A stretch of 64,000 nt of DNA from Dichetophora obliterata (GCA_963920525.1 OY986439.1:214943000-215006999); one strand, 5' to 3'. Counted from the first letter of the stretch, positions 46,660-57,971 are shown. Program-made: numbers and translations. Notes: a model not told the origin generated them from the letters alone.

Positions 46660-47600
46660 AAGAACTTGTGTACGTGTGCGTGTGCAAGTTTTTTGTATTG
46701 CCATGGCACACGCCAAGGATCAAGGACTTGCGCTCTGTATTTTTGAATTTTTGTTTTTCCCTTGTTTTATTTTTAATCTGTTGCTTGCAGTTTCTTGCGT
46801 GTTTTTTGCTCTGTTTTACGTTTTGGTTTGGTTTGGTTTGGTTTTTTGTGTTTTCTTTTTTTCGGGCCACAAGTTATAAAAAAGCAGTTAAAACAAATAT
46901 ATTTGCACAACGCGCGCGACCCCGCCGTAACTGATAACGGGATTGGAAATTAAATAAAAGTACCAACCAAAAAAAAAGCAATAACAACAACTGCAAAAAC
47001 GATATGCGTTTCGTTCCGTGAGCGCAGGTGCAGCTACCAGCATCATTATCGCGTTTTGTAGTTGAAGCCGTGCAGCGAGGAACGAAGAAATACACAAAGT
47101 AAGAAAGGACGAATTGTTTTCGTTGGACTCTTTCGTCTAACATTACCTATTTTTGCATGTTTTAACATATAATCCAAGCCATATTCAATTATTTCAGACA
47201 GTAATTTTCAACGATAACTTTTATTGGCCGCATGAATTAACGATTATAGCGATTTTATCGTTTTTTAAATAGTGGTTTTTGTGAATTTTAAGCAAAGCAA
47301 TCGATTTATGAAAATTAAAGTCATATTTTTGGACGTTAACATAAAAATAATGCTGATGCTTACATTAATTTAATGTAATAAAGAAATATATTTTAGCTCA
47401 TTCATGTGCAAAAAGCGAAATTTGTGCACGCAAGTTAAAGTGTGGAATTAAAAAAAAAGCGTCCGAACTCTACGTGATCTTTTAGGATCTGGCATTGATT
47501 TTGTCATAAAATCTTGAAGAACAAAATTACACATTTGGAATACATGTGTTTTCGTTAAATATATAAAAACATTCTGGACTGCTAAGGGGGGAGGAGGGTT
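46660..47600. other. Island remainder and non-coding sequence
   Basis: TTTGGTTTGG runs at 46820-46845, a GC-rich patch ACGCGCGCGACCCCGCCG (46910-46927) and AT-rich sequence beyond 47150. No gene or transposon ends. Confidence 0.35.
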
Positions 47601-48387
47601 TGAACCCCCTCAACTCCCCTTATCTACGGCGTTGCTGTTAGGTAATGCTTTTAGTGAATCTCTGTAGTTAGCAAAATCAATATCGCAATTTTCTGATAAC
47701 TTATTATATTCAGATAAAGCTCTATACATTGGAGAATTTAAAGCATTGTTAGCAAGGCGTAAGGGCGCTTTTATAGTGGCGACTTGTTGCTTTGCTGAGC
47801 CGAACCGAGACGGAAAGCTGAAAAACGCTGCACATACAATCATATGAAATAAGCTCAAAGTGCGTATAGCGCTAGCTGAAAAAGCAGCTTAAAGTGACTT
47901 ATGGTAGTGTTAAAAAAGGTACAGCATCAACGAAAACTCCAAAAAAATACTTACATATATTTTTTCTATTATTTTTGCTGTTGCGCCTTTTCTTCGTTTT
48001 TTCTTGCGATTCAAAGCAAGTGGGTAAAAAAATTAAAATTGGCGATCAGTAGATTTTGTTTCCTTCTAAATTTTTTCAATTGTAGTGCAAAAATCAATTA
48101 TTTGACATCAATCTGTTATATGTGTATGCAAAATATCAAAATAATTAGATCCCAGTGGGCAATTGCAGGAGTCCGAAGGCCTTCTAGCAGGCCTGCGTTA
48201 GGCTTTAAAAGGCCTTCCACACTCCTTGCAATTGTATTGCTTGTTTGAAATGGGAAAATTTGGCAGGCCTTCCGCTCTCCTTGCTCAAAAGAGGCCTGCC
48301 AGAAGCGCTCTTTCGAAAAGTCACGTTAAAAGGAAAAGCAATATAAATATCAACTTGAAATAAAAAACGATTAACAATTTGAGATTT

Positions 48388-48450
48388 GAACCATGGTGCT
48401 CTCATGTGGCGGTCCGACATCTTACCCACTCGTCTATCGTGGTTGTTAAG
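48388..48450 (-). repeat. tRNA-derived SINE head
   Basis: On the minus strand, TAGACGAGTGGGTAAGATG serves as an A box and GGTTCAAATCT as a B box about 35 bp apart, as in tRNA genes. The acceptor stem does not pair, so this is a SINE head and not a tRNA gene. It is embedded in the 48151-48967 element. Confidence 0.5.
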
Positions 48451-48479
48451 AACTAATAGCTTATTTTGCATCAATACAA

Positions 48480-48810
48480 ATGAAAGTAAGCTTTCGGGAG
48501 CCCAACTCGGACAAAAAAATTTTTTTGTTGTTTTTTAAATCTACATTTTTTTACAAACTGTTCTGTGTATTTAAAAAGTTTTTCTTAATTTTTTTATAAA
48601 TTTTCTTTATACAAAAATATAAGAAAAGACTTGGAGTTTTTCCATATAAATATTTTCATATAATATAATATGTAATGTGTTAGTTTTCAGGAGCCCGGGT
48701 TCAAGACCCAACTCGGGCAAAAAATTTTTTTTTTGTTTTTTAAATCTACATTTTTTTACAAACTGTTCTGTGTATTTAAAATTTTTTTTGGAATTTTTTT
48801 TGTAAATTTT
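48480..48810 (+). repeat. Two direct copies of a SINE-like tail segment
   Basis: About 48490-48600 and 48690-48800 share GGAGCCC, ACTCGG(G/A)CAAAAAA, a T run, and TAAATCTACATTTTTTTACA through TTCTGTGTATTTAAAA. The second copy also retains GGGTTCAAGACCC, a B-box-like sequence. They are probably two insertions, or a duplication, of one short element. Confidence 0.55.
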
Positions 48811-48967
48811 TTCATCTAAAATAATATGAAAAGAATCAGTACCTTCAGAAGGTAGGCCTTACAGAAGTGCTCATCAATGCAGTGATCATGGAAGGTGTAT
48901 TGACGCCAATAATAGAAGTGCTAGCATGCCTTTTTTTGCGGAGCACTCGCTAAAATGCCCACTGGGA

Positions 48968-49660
48968 TGTTAGTCAATGAAGCCATCAATGATTCTGTGT
49001 AATGCATACAGACAAGTATTTACTAGTACATATAAATGATTGACCATGTAAGGTCCGAATTCGGTCAAATGTTTTGGAAGCCTTTCGATGAGTCGCTTAT
49101 TCAGCCGATTGACTTTTTTCCTCACTATATTTATGTTATTTTTCCTGTTCTGTCTAAAAAAAAATTCGAACAAAACGCAGCAAAAAAGCAACAAAAAACA
49201 GCACAAAACAATTGCAAAAAAGTCGAAACAAGCTGTAACAGCAGATGACTTTAAGTGACTTAAAGCGACTTACAGTGGCTTAAAGTGCGTCTATGCATAG
49301 TTTTTCGCATGTTTGTATTTTGACTTGTTGTTCGCTGGTTTGAGGAAAGCAAGAAGCAAACACAAAATCACGTGACTTGTTTGATGCTTCGATTGCAAAA
49401 AAATAAAAAGTACTAACAAACCCAAAGTAGTCAAAAACCAACAAGTTAGCGGCGGTAAGCGCGCACTATACGCACTACCAGCTGCTTTTGGCTTGACGCG
49501 CTTTCAGCTCAGCTCGGAAAACCAACAAAAACGCGAGCAATGAGTAAGCTTTAGGTATAATATAATTGAGACGTCAAATAAAATTTAATTTCATTCCAAA
49601 AATCACTCCTAAATCCTAAATTTCTGTGACACAATTGAGCGAAGTATTATTCAGAAAAAA
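48968..49660. other. Non-coding stretch
   Basis: Contains repeated GACTTAAAG(T/C)GACTT text (49246-49285), with a relative near 47885, and a moderately GC-rich patch at 49440-49540. No gene. Confidence 0.35.
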
Positions 49661-50140
49661 GTACTTATATGTAGTGTCCGACCGAATATTCAGTTTCGGC
49701 CCTTTTTGTTAGTTTCAGCTATTCGGCTATATTGAGGCCAACTAACCAAGTAACTTTTGGTAAAAATTACTTGCATCAGTCATATAATTCAAATACAGTG
49801 AAATCTCTCGTAAGCGGACACCGATGGTTACCTACTTTTTGTCCGCATATGAGAGATGTCCGCTTGTGGGAATGTCGTAAGAAATAATATTTAAATTCTA
49901 ATTAAAAAGAAAGGGCATTGCGATATTCTAATTTAAAAAATTTTTATTCTTCAATACGTAAAAAACAAAAATGGTACAAAATAAATTAAAAATTAAATAT
50001 GCACATTAGTGTGTCCTTATTTTTCTTTCGAAAGTAATGAATTACGGAACGGGGTTTTCTTCCTTCACAAAACAGAAGTATACTGCAACATTTTTAGAAA
50101 AAAATATTGATTTGTAAACGAGACGCTTGCGACATTTAAA

Positions 50141-50760
50141 GGCCCAACCAAATTATGCTTAAGCAAACAAAAGTCGCAGAGAAAAGTTGACGAAAAATAT
50201 GTATGATTAAGTAGAAAAGTCGCTCAAGCTGGCAGATGTCATGCTTAACAAAATGTCAAACGTTCACAAAATCTTGACAAAAATATATAAAAAAAGTTGA
50301 AAAGTTCAAAGAAAGAAATTTGTTGAAGTGGACACTTTTTATAATAAAGTTTTTCAACAAAATTGGGATCTGCATTCATTTTGAATCAATAAATTAACGT
50401 GTTTTTTTCAATTGACGGATAAAAAAAATTGTTATACATATGTTAAAAAGGGTTGCCATCAGCTAACACACAAAATATGTTTATTGCGCTGATTGGTTTA
50501 TATGCTGTGGTAAACGTAAAATTTCACAGCAAAAAGATACAAATTTTCCATAATTTGCTTAAATAGACACAAACAAAACAAAAACAATATTTTTAATTGA
50601 ATGTCAAGCGCTCTCTCTCAAGTTTCAAAAAGTAAACGAAAGTTGAAAAACTGAACGAAAGGAATGCTTAGACAAAACTTGGGCGACTTCATATATTGCT
50701 GTTAAAGTGCGTGCTTTTGCTCTGAAACTTTTGTTTACTTAAGCATAACTTGGTTGGGCC
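50141..50760. mobile_element. MITE with AGGCCCAACCAA ends
   Basis: Inverted ends AGGCCCAACCAAATTATGCT and the complement of AAGCATAACTTGGTTGGGCC, followed by TAA and preceded by TTTAA, consistent with a 3-bp TAA target (PIF/Harbinger-like). The interior of about 600 bp is AT-rich and non-coding. Its right end has been amplified in tandem downstream. Confidence 0.7.
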
Positions 50761-51567
50761 TTAAGTAAAAAAAAAATTCCAATAAGAGTTTTTTAAGTGC
50801 AAATTTTAAAAAACTTTTACGCTCCCCGTTTTTTATTCAATTTTTTTTTTTAAATGAGCTATCAAACATCAAAATTAGATAAAACCTACTAGAGTTTTAA
50901 TTTCTTACTTTTCATAAAAAATCTATTTTTTTCCTAGATGCATTAAAAAAAATCGCAAAAATGCAAATTTAAAAAAAATTCATTTAAATATTGTGGAAAT
51001 ATTTTTTCAAACTATGTATATTTAAAAGAGATACAAGAAAGTATGAAACTGAACGAAAGGAATGCTTAGACAAAACTTGGGCGACTTCATATATTGCTGT
51101 GTAAGTGCATGTTTTTGCTCTCAAACTTTTGTTTGCTTAAGCATAACTTGGTTGGGCCTTTAGAAAAAACTTGGGCGACTTCATATATTGCTGTTAAAGT
51201 GCGTGCTTTTGCTCTGAAACTTTTGTTTACTTAAGCATAACTTGGTTGGGCCTTAAGTTGAAAATTTAATTTACTTGGGAAAAACGTTACTTAAAAAAAA
51301 AAATTCCAATAAGAGTTTTTTAAGTGCAAATTTTAAAAAACATTTACGCTCCCCGTTTTTTATTCAATTTTTTTTAAATGAGCTATCAAACATCAAAATT
51401 AGATAAAAACGACTAGAGTTGTAATTTCTTACTTTTCATAAAAAATCTATTTTTTTCCTAGATGTATTAAAAAAATCGCAAAAATGCAAATTTAAAAAAT
51501 TTCATTGAAATATTGTGGAAATATTTTTTCAAACTATGTATATTTAAAAGAGATACAAGAAAGTATG
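50648..51567. repeat. Tandem duplication of about 400 bp
   Basis: Unit 1 (50648-51045) begins AAACTGAACGAAAGGAATGC, runs through the MITE right end and ends CAAGAAAGTATG. Unit 2 (51046-51567) repeats it almost exactly, with about 124 bp extra, part of which is a third copy of the MITE end (ACTTGGGCGACTTCATATAT at 50680, 51077 and 51168). It is a local duplication that happened after the MITE inserted. Confidence 0.85.
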
Positions 51568-51959
51568 CGATTACATTAAATTACCTGGTCGTTATGTAAT
51601 TTTTTGCTAGAATTGTACCTAATTTTTGGAAATTTCGAATTTGGGTATTTTTACGGAAAAAATCCCAAAAATTTAAAAATTTAAGTTTTGAAAAAAAACA
51701 CCAAAAAATGGGCATAGTTTCAACATAAGCTGTCAATAATAAAATATTATTGGCGTAAGTTTCTTGGACGTAAGTTTCTGGGGCTCTGATTTATCATTCA
51801 GAGTAAATTCGTAAGAAGACAAAAAAAAGATACATCAAACTGTCGAAAACACAAAAAAAAAGCAGTAATGTTGGTGATCTAAAACAGACAAAATTGTCCG
51901 CTTATTAGAGCTTCGCGTCCGCTTATGGGAGATTTTTTTTTCATAAATAGACATGTTTG

Positions 51960-52813
51960 CAGGCCTGTAGCCAGGGGAAAAGGGGGCAATGCCCCCCTAC
52001 TACAACCGTTTTCCCCCCTGTCCAAATCAGACAATGAAAAACTTTAAATGAATAAAATTAGTTTAGTTTAAAATAACAAAAATGTACACATTCACCTTAT
52101 TCATTACTTGAATATGTATATGATTACAATTTTTCAAATTTCTACTGGGTAGCCAACATTTGCTACCAAAAAATAAGATTTGAATTTTAATAATTTTTTA
52201 ACCCGCATCCATAGGAACTTTCTAGAAATGAAAAGCACTTTGCACAAAAAGAATATATAATTCATTGAAATGTTTTTAATTTTTAAATTTTTTTTTATGC
52301 ATGATGAATGTTTATTAATTTTAAAATAAAAAACTGCAAATCTTAATTCTAGCAAAAATTTAAAGAAGCAAATGATTTAAATCAAAACATGCATATTTGT
52401 TCTTAATATATAAATCTGAATAAAAAATTTGCATCAATTTGATGCAAACGACGGATGCGGGTTAATTCAATTTTTATATTTGTTTTACTTAATGTCTTAT
52501 ACATATGTTAGCCCATTTCGCTACTCTTTCTTATATTTCTAGCCACTTTAAATAAATCTTATATTTCTACCTTCATTTTATTACAAAGTCCTGAATTAAT
52601 TTTTATTTTATTTTTTATGTATTAATCTTATGTATAAAAAGATCTACATATCCATGTAAATATTATAATACTAACTGTTTTTTAATAATTATGTGTAATG
52701 TATTTATTTCACACGTTAAAAAATTGTTTTCTTTATTTAAATGAAAAAACAAAAAATTTCCCCCCCAAGATTCACGCCTGCCCCTCTGTCTTCTTGGTCT
52801 GGCTACAGGCCTG
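51960..52813. mobile_element. hAT-type MITE, nested
   Basis: Ends CAGGCCTGTAGCCAGG and TCTGGCTACAGGCCTG are inverted repeats flanked by the exact 8-bp duplication CATGTTTG (51952-51959 and 52814-52821). Near each end are G-run/C-run segments (GGGGGCAATGCCCCCC at 51984). The 854-bp AT-rich interior has no transposase. It sits inside the pogo-like element. Confidence 0.88.
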
Positions 52814-52872
52814 CATGTTTGTGTGTCCGCGTCCGTTCTCAAATTGATCGTTCCCAAGTATGTGTCCGCTTA

Positions 52873-53049
52873 GTATGTGAAGAAGCAGAGGAGACTCCAA
52901 TACACCTACTTACAAACTGCGACGCCGTGGCTCGCAGACGTAAACTAGCACTGGGGAATTATGAGCTGAGTCTAGAGCAGGTTTCATCCCTTGAACCTAA
53001 GAATATTCTCAAATTCATTAGAGAAATAGGGCTGGATGAAATTCTGTAA
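52873..53049 (+). pseudogene. C-terminus of a LINE ORF2 (after RNase H)
   Basis: The frame reads EEAEETPIHLLTNCDAVARR, then KLALGNYEL, EPKNILKFIREIGL and a stop. This is the C-terminal zinc-knuckle-like and tail region (CxxxxC..H..C, with ETPxHLLxxC) that follows RNase H in Jockey/R1/I-type LINEs. The first cysteines of the motif are supplied by flanking non-LINE DNA in the same frame, so the open frame from 52741 is an accidental fusion. GC-richer codon use than its surroundings. Confidence 0.75.
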
Positions 53050-53170
53050 TCCGCACACCCAGCGGAGCTTCGAGAAGGAGGTACAATAGATCTCATTTAG
53101 GTCGCAGTACGCATCTCCACCACACAACATTAACATTAACATTAACATTAACATTAACATTAACATTAAC
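52873..53170 (+). mobile_element. 5'-truncated non-LTR retrotransposon insertion
   Basis: A 298-bp insertion flanked by the exact 13-bp duplication ATGTGTCCGCTTA (52860-52872 and 53171-53183). It starts inside the last part of a reverse-transcriptase ORF and ends in about eight copies of ACATTA (53126-53170), a short-repeat tail as in I-group LINEs. The repeated target word TGTCCGC belongs to the pogo-like host element. Confidence 0.88.
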
Positions 53171-54149
53171 ATGTGTCCGCTTATAGGAAATGTCCGCTTA
53201 TTAGAGCGTCCGTCTCGGAGAGCTTTCACTGTATAAAAGTTTGGTTTAATAAAAATATTCACAATGCTTTGTACAAAACGAAAAGTATGAATTCGTCATA
53301 ATTTGATTTATCGTGTTAGCGCAAAATATTTTGGTTAATTTTATGCGTTCGATACTATAATTTTCGATTTTATCAACTCCATTGCAATTGATATTAAAGT
53401 TTTATAGGTACTGTAGCCAAAAATTGATAATTAAACTTCCAAACGAATTCTGTGTGTGTGTGTGGAATAAAAGAAAACAATATATTTTTATTTTTATAAT
53501 ACTAAGCCCTTAAAAAAAACAAAGATACTTTCTTTTCTAGTTCTATAAAAATTTACATTGTAGGTGCATACCGCTACCTTAATAAAGAAAAGCCCCAACT
53601 CATTTTTTGTTACTTTACAGGAGAAAGAAAATTCACAGGTTCGAATTTCTTTCTAATAAATTTTTTTATTTAAGACACTAACAATTTGGTTGCTGTAGCA
53701 TCATCATATGTTTTTGTAGCAATTTTTATTCTGTGGCAATTTGTTTTTTGCAAAAATCTGCAAAAATATTTATTTTGAAAAAAATTATTTAGGGCCTTTC
53801 TATATTAAGGTAGCAATACTATTTTGAGTTTGTACGAAAGATATAAAGTATGCAATACTTTTGTAACAAAAAATAAAATGAAAAATGATCTTATTTATTA
53901 TTACTATAGTAAACTTCAATTAATTATTATAAACTTCAATATTCAAATAATACTTTTTTCATGTAAAATTTTTTTCTTATTTGTATGAAAGTACTTTTGT
54001 TTCCTTTTAATAAAAAAAAATTATTTGTAAAACCTTAAATTTTCATATTAATAACCAGTTTCGGTTTCGATTTCGGCCGAATATTATAAAATGGCCAAAT
54101 ATTCGGTTTCGGTCAAAATTCCGGTTTCGATAGGACTCTACTTATATGA

Positions 54150-54680
54150 GAGTGATCAAACTTTGAGTAGGTGGAATATGCACATTTACTCAGATTTAGA
54201 AGCAACATATTACGATCACTCCAATTATAAACAGCATGCAGATCGGTTTAGACCTCAGAAGAGTCAACTGAAGTATTTACTTTTAGAAATATCGTAAAGT
54301 TATCCGCGAATTGTTTGAACATCACATAAGTCTAAATTATTTTAGAATAGCTGTTTTACGGAAGTTGCGAAGTAGGCATTTTATTAAATTAAATAAGAAA
54401 AAAAAAGGATCTTTACTTAACTTTGCACTTTGTTTTGATTTTGTGTCTTGACTAAAAGAGTAAAGCTTAAAGGTAGAGCGAAATTTTCGTTACTTTTCTA
54501 GAACCAAGAACTAGTTACTCACTCACTGAAGCATAATCGCGAATAACGTTGTAAACGACATTTTTTTAGTGTTTTTTTTGCGTTTATATACATTTATTAT
54601 ATACAAACAGAACTGAGTAAGCAGTTGAGCAGTTTGGGGTATTTTTATCGCATACCCAAAAAAAAAAAATTAATAAAATA
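54150..54680. other. Non-coding stretch
   Basis: AT-rich sequence after hAT copy B. The short frame to 54297 starts inside the hAT end and has no domain. Confidence 0.4.
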
Positions 54681-54681
54681 A

Positions 54682-55139
54682 TTTTTTAACAAAAAAAAAA
54701 ACCAACTTCAAAATCACTACAAAGTTAAAAATAATTTTAAATTACTTTTCACAGTAATCCTTGGTCAAATTTGTTAATTTATTTATAAATATTATTATGG
54801 AAATCTTATTACTATAAATTTTTTCTATTTTGTATTATTATCATAAATATATTAATTTCTTCATTAATATAAAACCTTTAAAAGCCAGAGCGTTTATTTT
54901 ATAAAAGTCTGATTATATAAACTCCGACTTTAAAGGTTTTATATTAATGGAGAAATTAATATATTTTTGATAATAATAGAAAATAGAAAAACTTTATAGT
55001 AATAAGATTTCCAATTTAATAATATGTATTAATAAATTAATAAATTTGACCAAGAATTAATGTGAAAAGTAATTTAAAATTATTTTTTACTTTGTAATGG
55101 TTTTGAAGTTGGTTTTTTTTTGTTAAAAAGTTTTTATTT
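54682..55139. mobile_element. Foldback element with about 205-bp arms
   Basis: Arms 54682-54887 and about 54929-55139 are imperfect reverse complements (ends TTAACAAAAAAAAAAACCAA) around a spacer of about 42 bp. AT-rich, non-coding, MITE-like. No clear target duplication. Confidence 0.75.
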
Positions 55140-55189
55140 CTTCCTTTTTAGAGATTATAATAACAATTTTCCCATTTTTGTAACGAATT

Positions 55190-55530
55190 TTCGTACCCTA
55201 GTGTTAACATTAACTGAGATACAGTATTTTTCTTATATTGCCACGCCCTTTTGTCCAACAGCACCACTTTCTTCACAGTAACTTTTCATAATTATACCTA
55301 CGCCTGTACCTAATTTCAGTACCCTAGTGTGAATATTTTTCGAGCTACAGCGTTTTTATTATATTTCCACGCCTTTTATCGACTAACGCCCACTTTTTTA
55401 AACATAGCTTTTAATAATTGTGCCAACCCCTGTACTAAATTTCAGTACTCTAGTGTTAATGTTATTCGATATGCAAAGTGTTTCTTATATTGCCACGCCC
55501 CTGTGTCGAATACCACCCACTTTTTCAGAC
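55190..55530. repeat. 125-bp tandem repeats
   Basis: About 2.7 units anchored by GTACCCTAGTGT at 55194, 55319 and (as GTACTCTAGTGT) 55445, and by CCACGCC at 55242, 55367 and 55493. Each unit carries TATTGCCACGCCC-like text. GCCACGCCCCCTTT-like text also occurs at 60705, in the Helitron. Diverged, non-coding. Confidence 0.75.
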
Positions 55531-55668
55531 GGGCACCTCCGCGTCTGATATCTCTATCTGTTGACAAAAACATGTGGGAAACGGGCAAGTACTTTAGAAG
55601 TTATCGATGTACAGTTGCGGTCAAAAGAATAGCAGTGCTCTTATATTCAGACATGTTTGGATAAATAA

Positions 55669-57209
55669 CACAGGGGAACAAAAAAGGACTTTTTTTCTGC
55701 GGCATAAGTTTTTGGAGCCAATTAAGATACATGGGATAATGAAGTTTTAATCCTATGATTCACATTGTTTGAATTGACTCTGGTTCTCGCGATAATCCAC
55801 TTTTTTAAAAATTAAGGAGGTTTCATCACAGATTTTATTATAACTCCAGAACAATTAGTCTGATTTCGTTAAATAAAAAATCCAAACATCCGCAGCAAAA
55901 TTGCCTCCAACATTTAGACTTTTTTGTTATTTCATTATTCATAAAAAATCAAAAACGTCAAAATAGCAATTTAAAAACATTTTAGAAACTATTTCAGAAT
56001 ACTCTGCAGCTTTATGATTCCCCAAAAAGTTTTTTAATACTGATAAAAAACTTATCCATGCTTCTGATTCGACCTTAGTAATGTGTTTTGTGAAATCATT
56101 GTTGTTTATAAGAGTTCGGATTTGTGGCCCATCAAAGATGCCTGCTTATAACTTTTCCGTGATTTTGCCAGGAAATGCTTGGCAAATATATTTGTAGCAC
56201 TCGACAATCTTATCCATAGCTTTCACATACTGTTTCTTTAGTTCAAGTTTGATATGAAGTGGTGGAAAAATTATTTTTTTTCTCGACATATTAATGGATC
56301 ATGAACGATTTTATTTATGCCTACAGTCATATTTGTTCTGGATAGCCAAACTTTCCTAGTGTAGTGCTTATTTTTCGCACGGGACAGTCGTAGACAAGAA
56401 ATAGACAAAGGCAACATGGATATATAGTGTAGCTACCTTGCTCACCCAATTAAAAGTTAATCGTTTTCAAATCACCACACACTGACCAGTAGTGTTGAAC
56501 ATATACAATTTTCTCTAAAATAAGTTTGATATTTTGATATTATTCTTAAAGTTTTGTTGAATATGCTATCGGAATTGAAGCTTATATGTTGCTATTGTGC
56601 AGTAACACACATTTTAAACTTATTTTCGAGTTATCTATGAAGACCCATTGCATTTAAAAGTCCAGGAATATTCTAACAGTATACGATTTTCTCCTAGATC
56701 TCGAATTTTCCCTTGTGTATTTATTTAGAAGTTTTTTATCAAAATGAGATAACATCATTAAATGTGAATTAAGGCAAAGCATGCCAATGGCTTTTAATAA
56801 AATATGGCTTATTTTCTTTGTAACATATGTGTGTTTATAACTTTATATAAAAAAGAGCTATTTTGACGTTTTTAAATTTTTATGAATCATGAAATAATAA
56901 AAAATTTTAAATTTTGCATAAAAAAAAATGTTTTTTTTTTTCACAATTCAACTAATTGAAAACAGTGTAGATGTAACTTGGAGGCAATTTAGCTGCAAAT
57001 TTTTGGATTTTTTATTTTACCAAATCAGACTTACTGTTCTGGAGTAATGTTAAAATCTGTGATGAAACCTCCTTCATTTTTAAAATAGCGGTTTATTGCG
57101 AGAACCAAAGTCAATTCAAATAATCTAAATAATAGGCTAAGATATTCATTATTGTATATACTAAAATTGACTACCAAATCCCATGCCGCAGAATCAGTGT
57201 TACCCCGTG
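55669..57209. mobile_element. 1.54-kb TIR element with long inverted arms
   Basis: Ends CACAGGGGAAC and GTTACCCCGTG flanked by TAA (55666-55668 and 57210-57212); AATA is an alternative if the end is taken one base out. Imperfect inverted arms extend about 300 bp (55669-55966 and 56857-57209). They include AGGAGGTTTCATCACAGATT and its complement. The middle holds a decayed minus-strand ORF (55985-56475). The superfamily is unassigned. Confidence 0.75.
55985..56475 (-). pseudogene. Relic of a multicopy arthropod transposon-associated ORF
   Basis: On the minus strand from about 56475 the reading recovers LGEQGSYTIYPCCLCL, then after stops IIFPPLHIKLELKKQYVKAM, CYKYICQAFPGK, a stop, AGIFDGPQIRTLI, ESEAWISFL and NFLGNHKAAEYSEIV. 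The region 56275-55985 is one frame with a single stop. I recall near-identical phrases (FPPLHIKLGLMKQ, GIFDGPQI) in many repeated, unnamed arthropod proteins but cannot name the transposase superfamily. The inverted arms suggest this is the mobile element that carries that ORF. Confidence 0.6.
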
Positions 57210-57210
57210 T

Positions 57211-57971
57211 AATACTAGTCTACAAATTTTCGATCCGGTAAACCGATTATCATTCCTAGATGTACTTTCAATACTCTTTCCAAATTTGTACCGAGTTTTC
57301 TCCGATATTGTAACATTTTAAAGATACAGGGTGTTTTACGTTTTTGGCACGTGTTTAGTATTATTTATATAGAATATAAACTACTAACCATAAAATAAAA
57401 AAGAAAAATTTTTATTTTAGAAGAAATATCAACTTTTCCATCAATCTATCAACCATTTTCGTATTATGTGCTGTAGCGGAGCTAAAATTTTCAGATTACC
57501 CAATGAAATATCAACAAATTTTGTATCTTTTATTTTAGCTGAGCTGTTATCAACCAAAGTTAGAATTTAGAAAAAACCTGTTGATTAAGTGTATTTTTAC
57601 ATGAAAAACAGACTTTTTAAATTTGGACGATTACAGCTCCGCTAAAACAAAAGATACAAAATTTGTTGATATTTCGTTTGATAATCTCAAAATTTTAGTT
57701 CTGCTACAGCACATGACACGATAGTGGTTGATGTACTAATGGAAAATCTGATAATTTTTCTAAAATACAAAATATTATTTTTTATTTTATGGTGACTAGT
57801 TTAGATTCCAAATCAATAATACTAAACACTTGCCAAAAACGTAAAACACCCTGTATCTGGAAAATTTTACAATATAGGAGGAAACTGAGGACAGGTTTTG
57901 AACCAGCGATGAAAGTACATATAGGAACGATAATGGGTTTACCGGATCCGAAATTTGTAGACAAGTATTGT
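57211..57971. mobile_element. 760-bp near-palindrome
   Basis: Ends AATACTAGTCTACAAATTTT and its inverted match near 57971 begin two arms of about 340 bp (57211-57549 and about 57630-57971) around a spacer of about 80 bp. Landmarks are CAGGGTGTTTTACGTTTTTG versus CAAAAACGTAAAACACCCTG, and a GTATCTTTTATTTTAGC pair near the centre. It abuts the right end of the previous element. A foldback MITE is likely. Non-coding. Confidence 0.75.

Larger units (their letters stand above)
48151..48967. mobile_element. TIR element with CCCAGTGGGCA ends
   Basis: Inverted ends ATCCCAGTGGGCA (48149) and TGCCCACTGGGAT (to 48967) bracket about 820 bp. GGCCTTC/GAAGGCC and AGGCCTGC motifs recur near the left end. 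The interior contains a minus-strand tRNA-like head and two direct copies of a SINE-like segment. The flanks (ATTAG / GTTAG) give at most a doubtful 5-bp duplication, so the superfamily is unassigned. Confidence 0.6.
49796..53231. mobile_element. pogo-like element nested in hAT copy B
   Basis: Inverted ends CAGTGAAATCTCTCGTAAGC and AGAGCTTTCACTG flanked by TA (49794-49795 and 53232-53233). TGTCCGC(T)TAT motifs repeat near both ends (49850, 51897, 51920, 52864, 53173, 53194). The end sequence and TA target fit the pogo/Tigger group. It differs from the pogo-like element in copy A. No transposase can be read. Removing two younger insertions leaves about 2.3 kb. Confidence 0.75.
49672..54140. 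mobile_element. hAT element copy B, with nested insertions
   Basis: Ends TAGTGTCCGACC and GATAGGACTCTA, flanked by an exact 8-bp duplication CTTATATG (49664-49671 and 54141-54148). It is inverted relative to copy A (23525-26842): its left 120 bp match A's right end, and 53480-54140 match A's left end, including the CCGAAA/TTTCGG-rich subterminal DNA. No hAT transposase is legible. Its centre is occupied by a pogo-like element holding further insertions. Confidence 0.9.

Noticed and set aside
52741..53049. A single 102-residue gene
   Set aside because: The frame runs from a hAT MITE end through pogo-like DNA into a LINE fragment across target duplications, so it is an accidental fusion.
55329..55664. 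111-codon plus-strand frame
   Set aside because: It spans the 125-bp tandem repeats and their flank, with no shared reading between repeat units.
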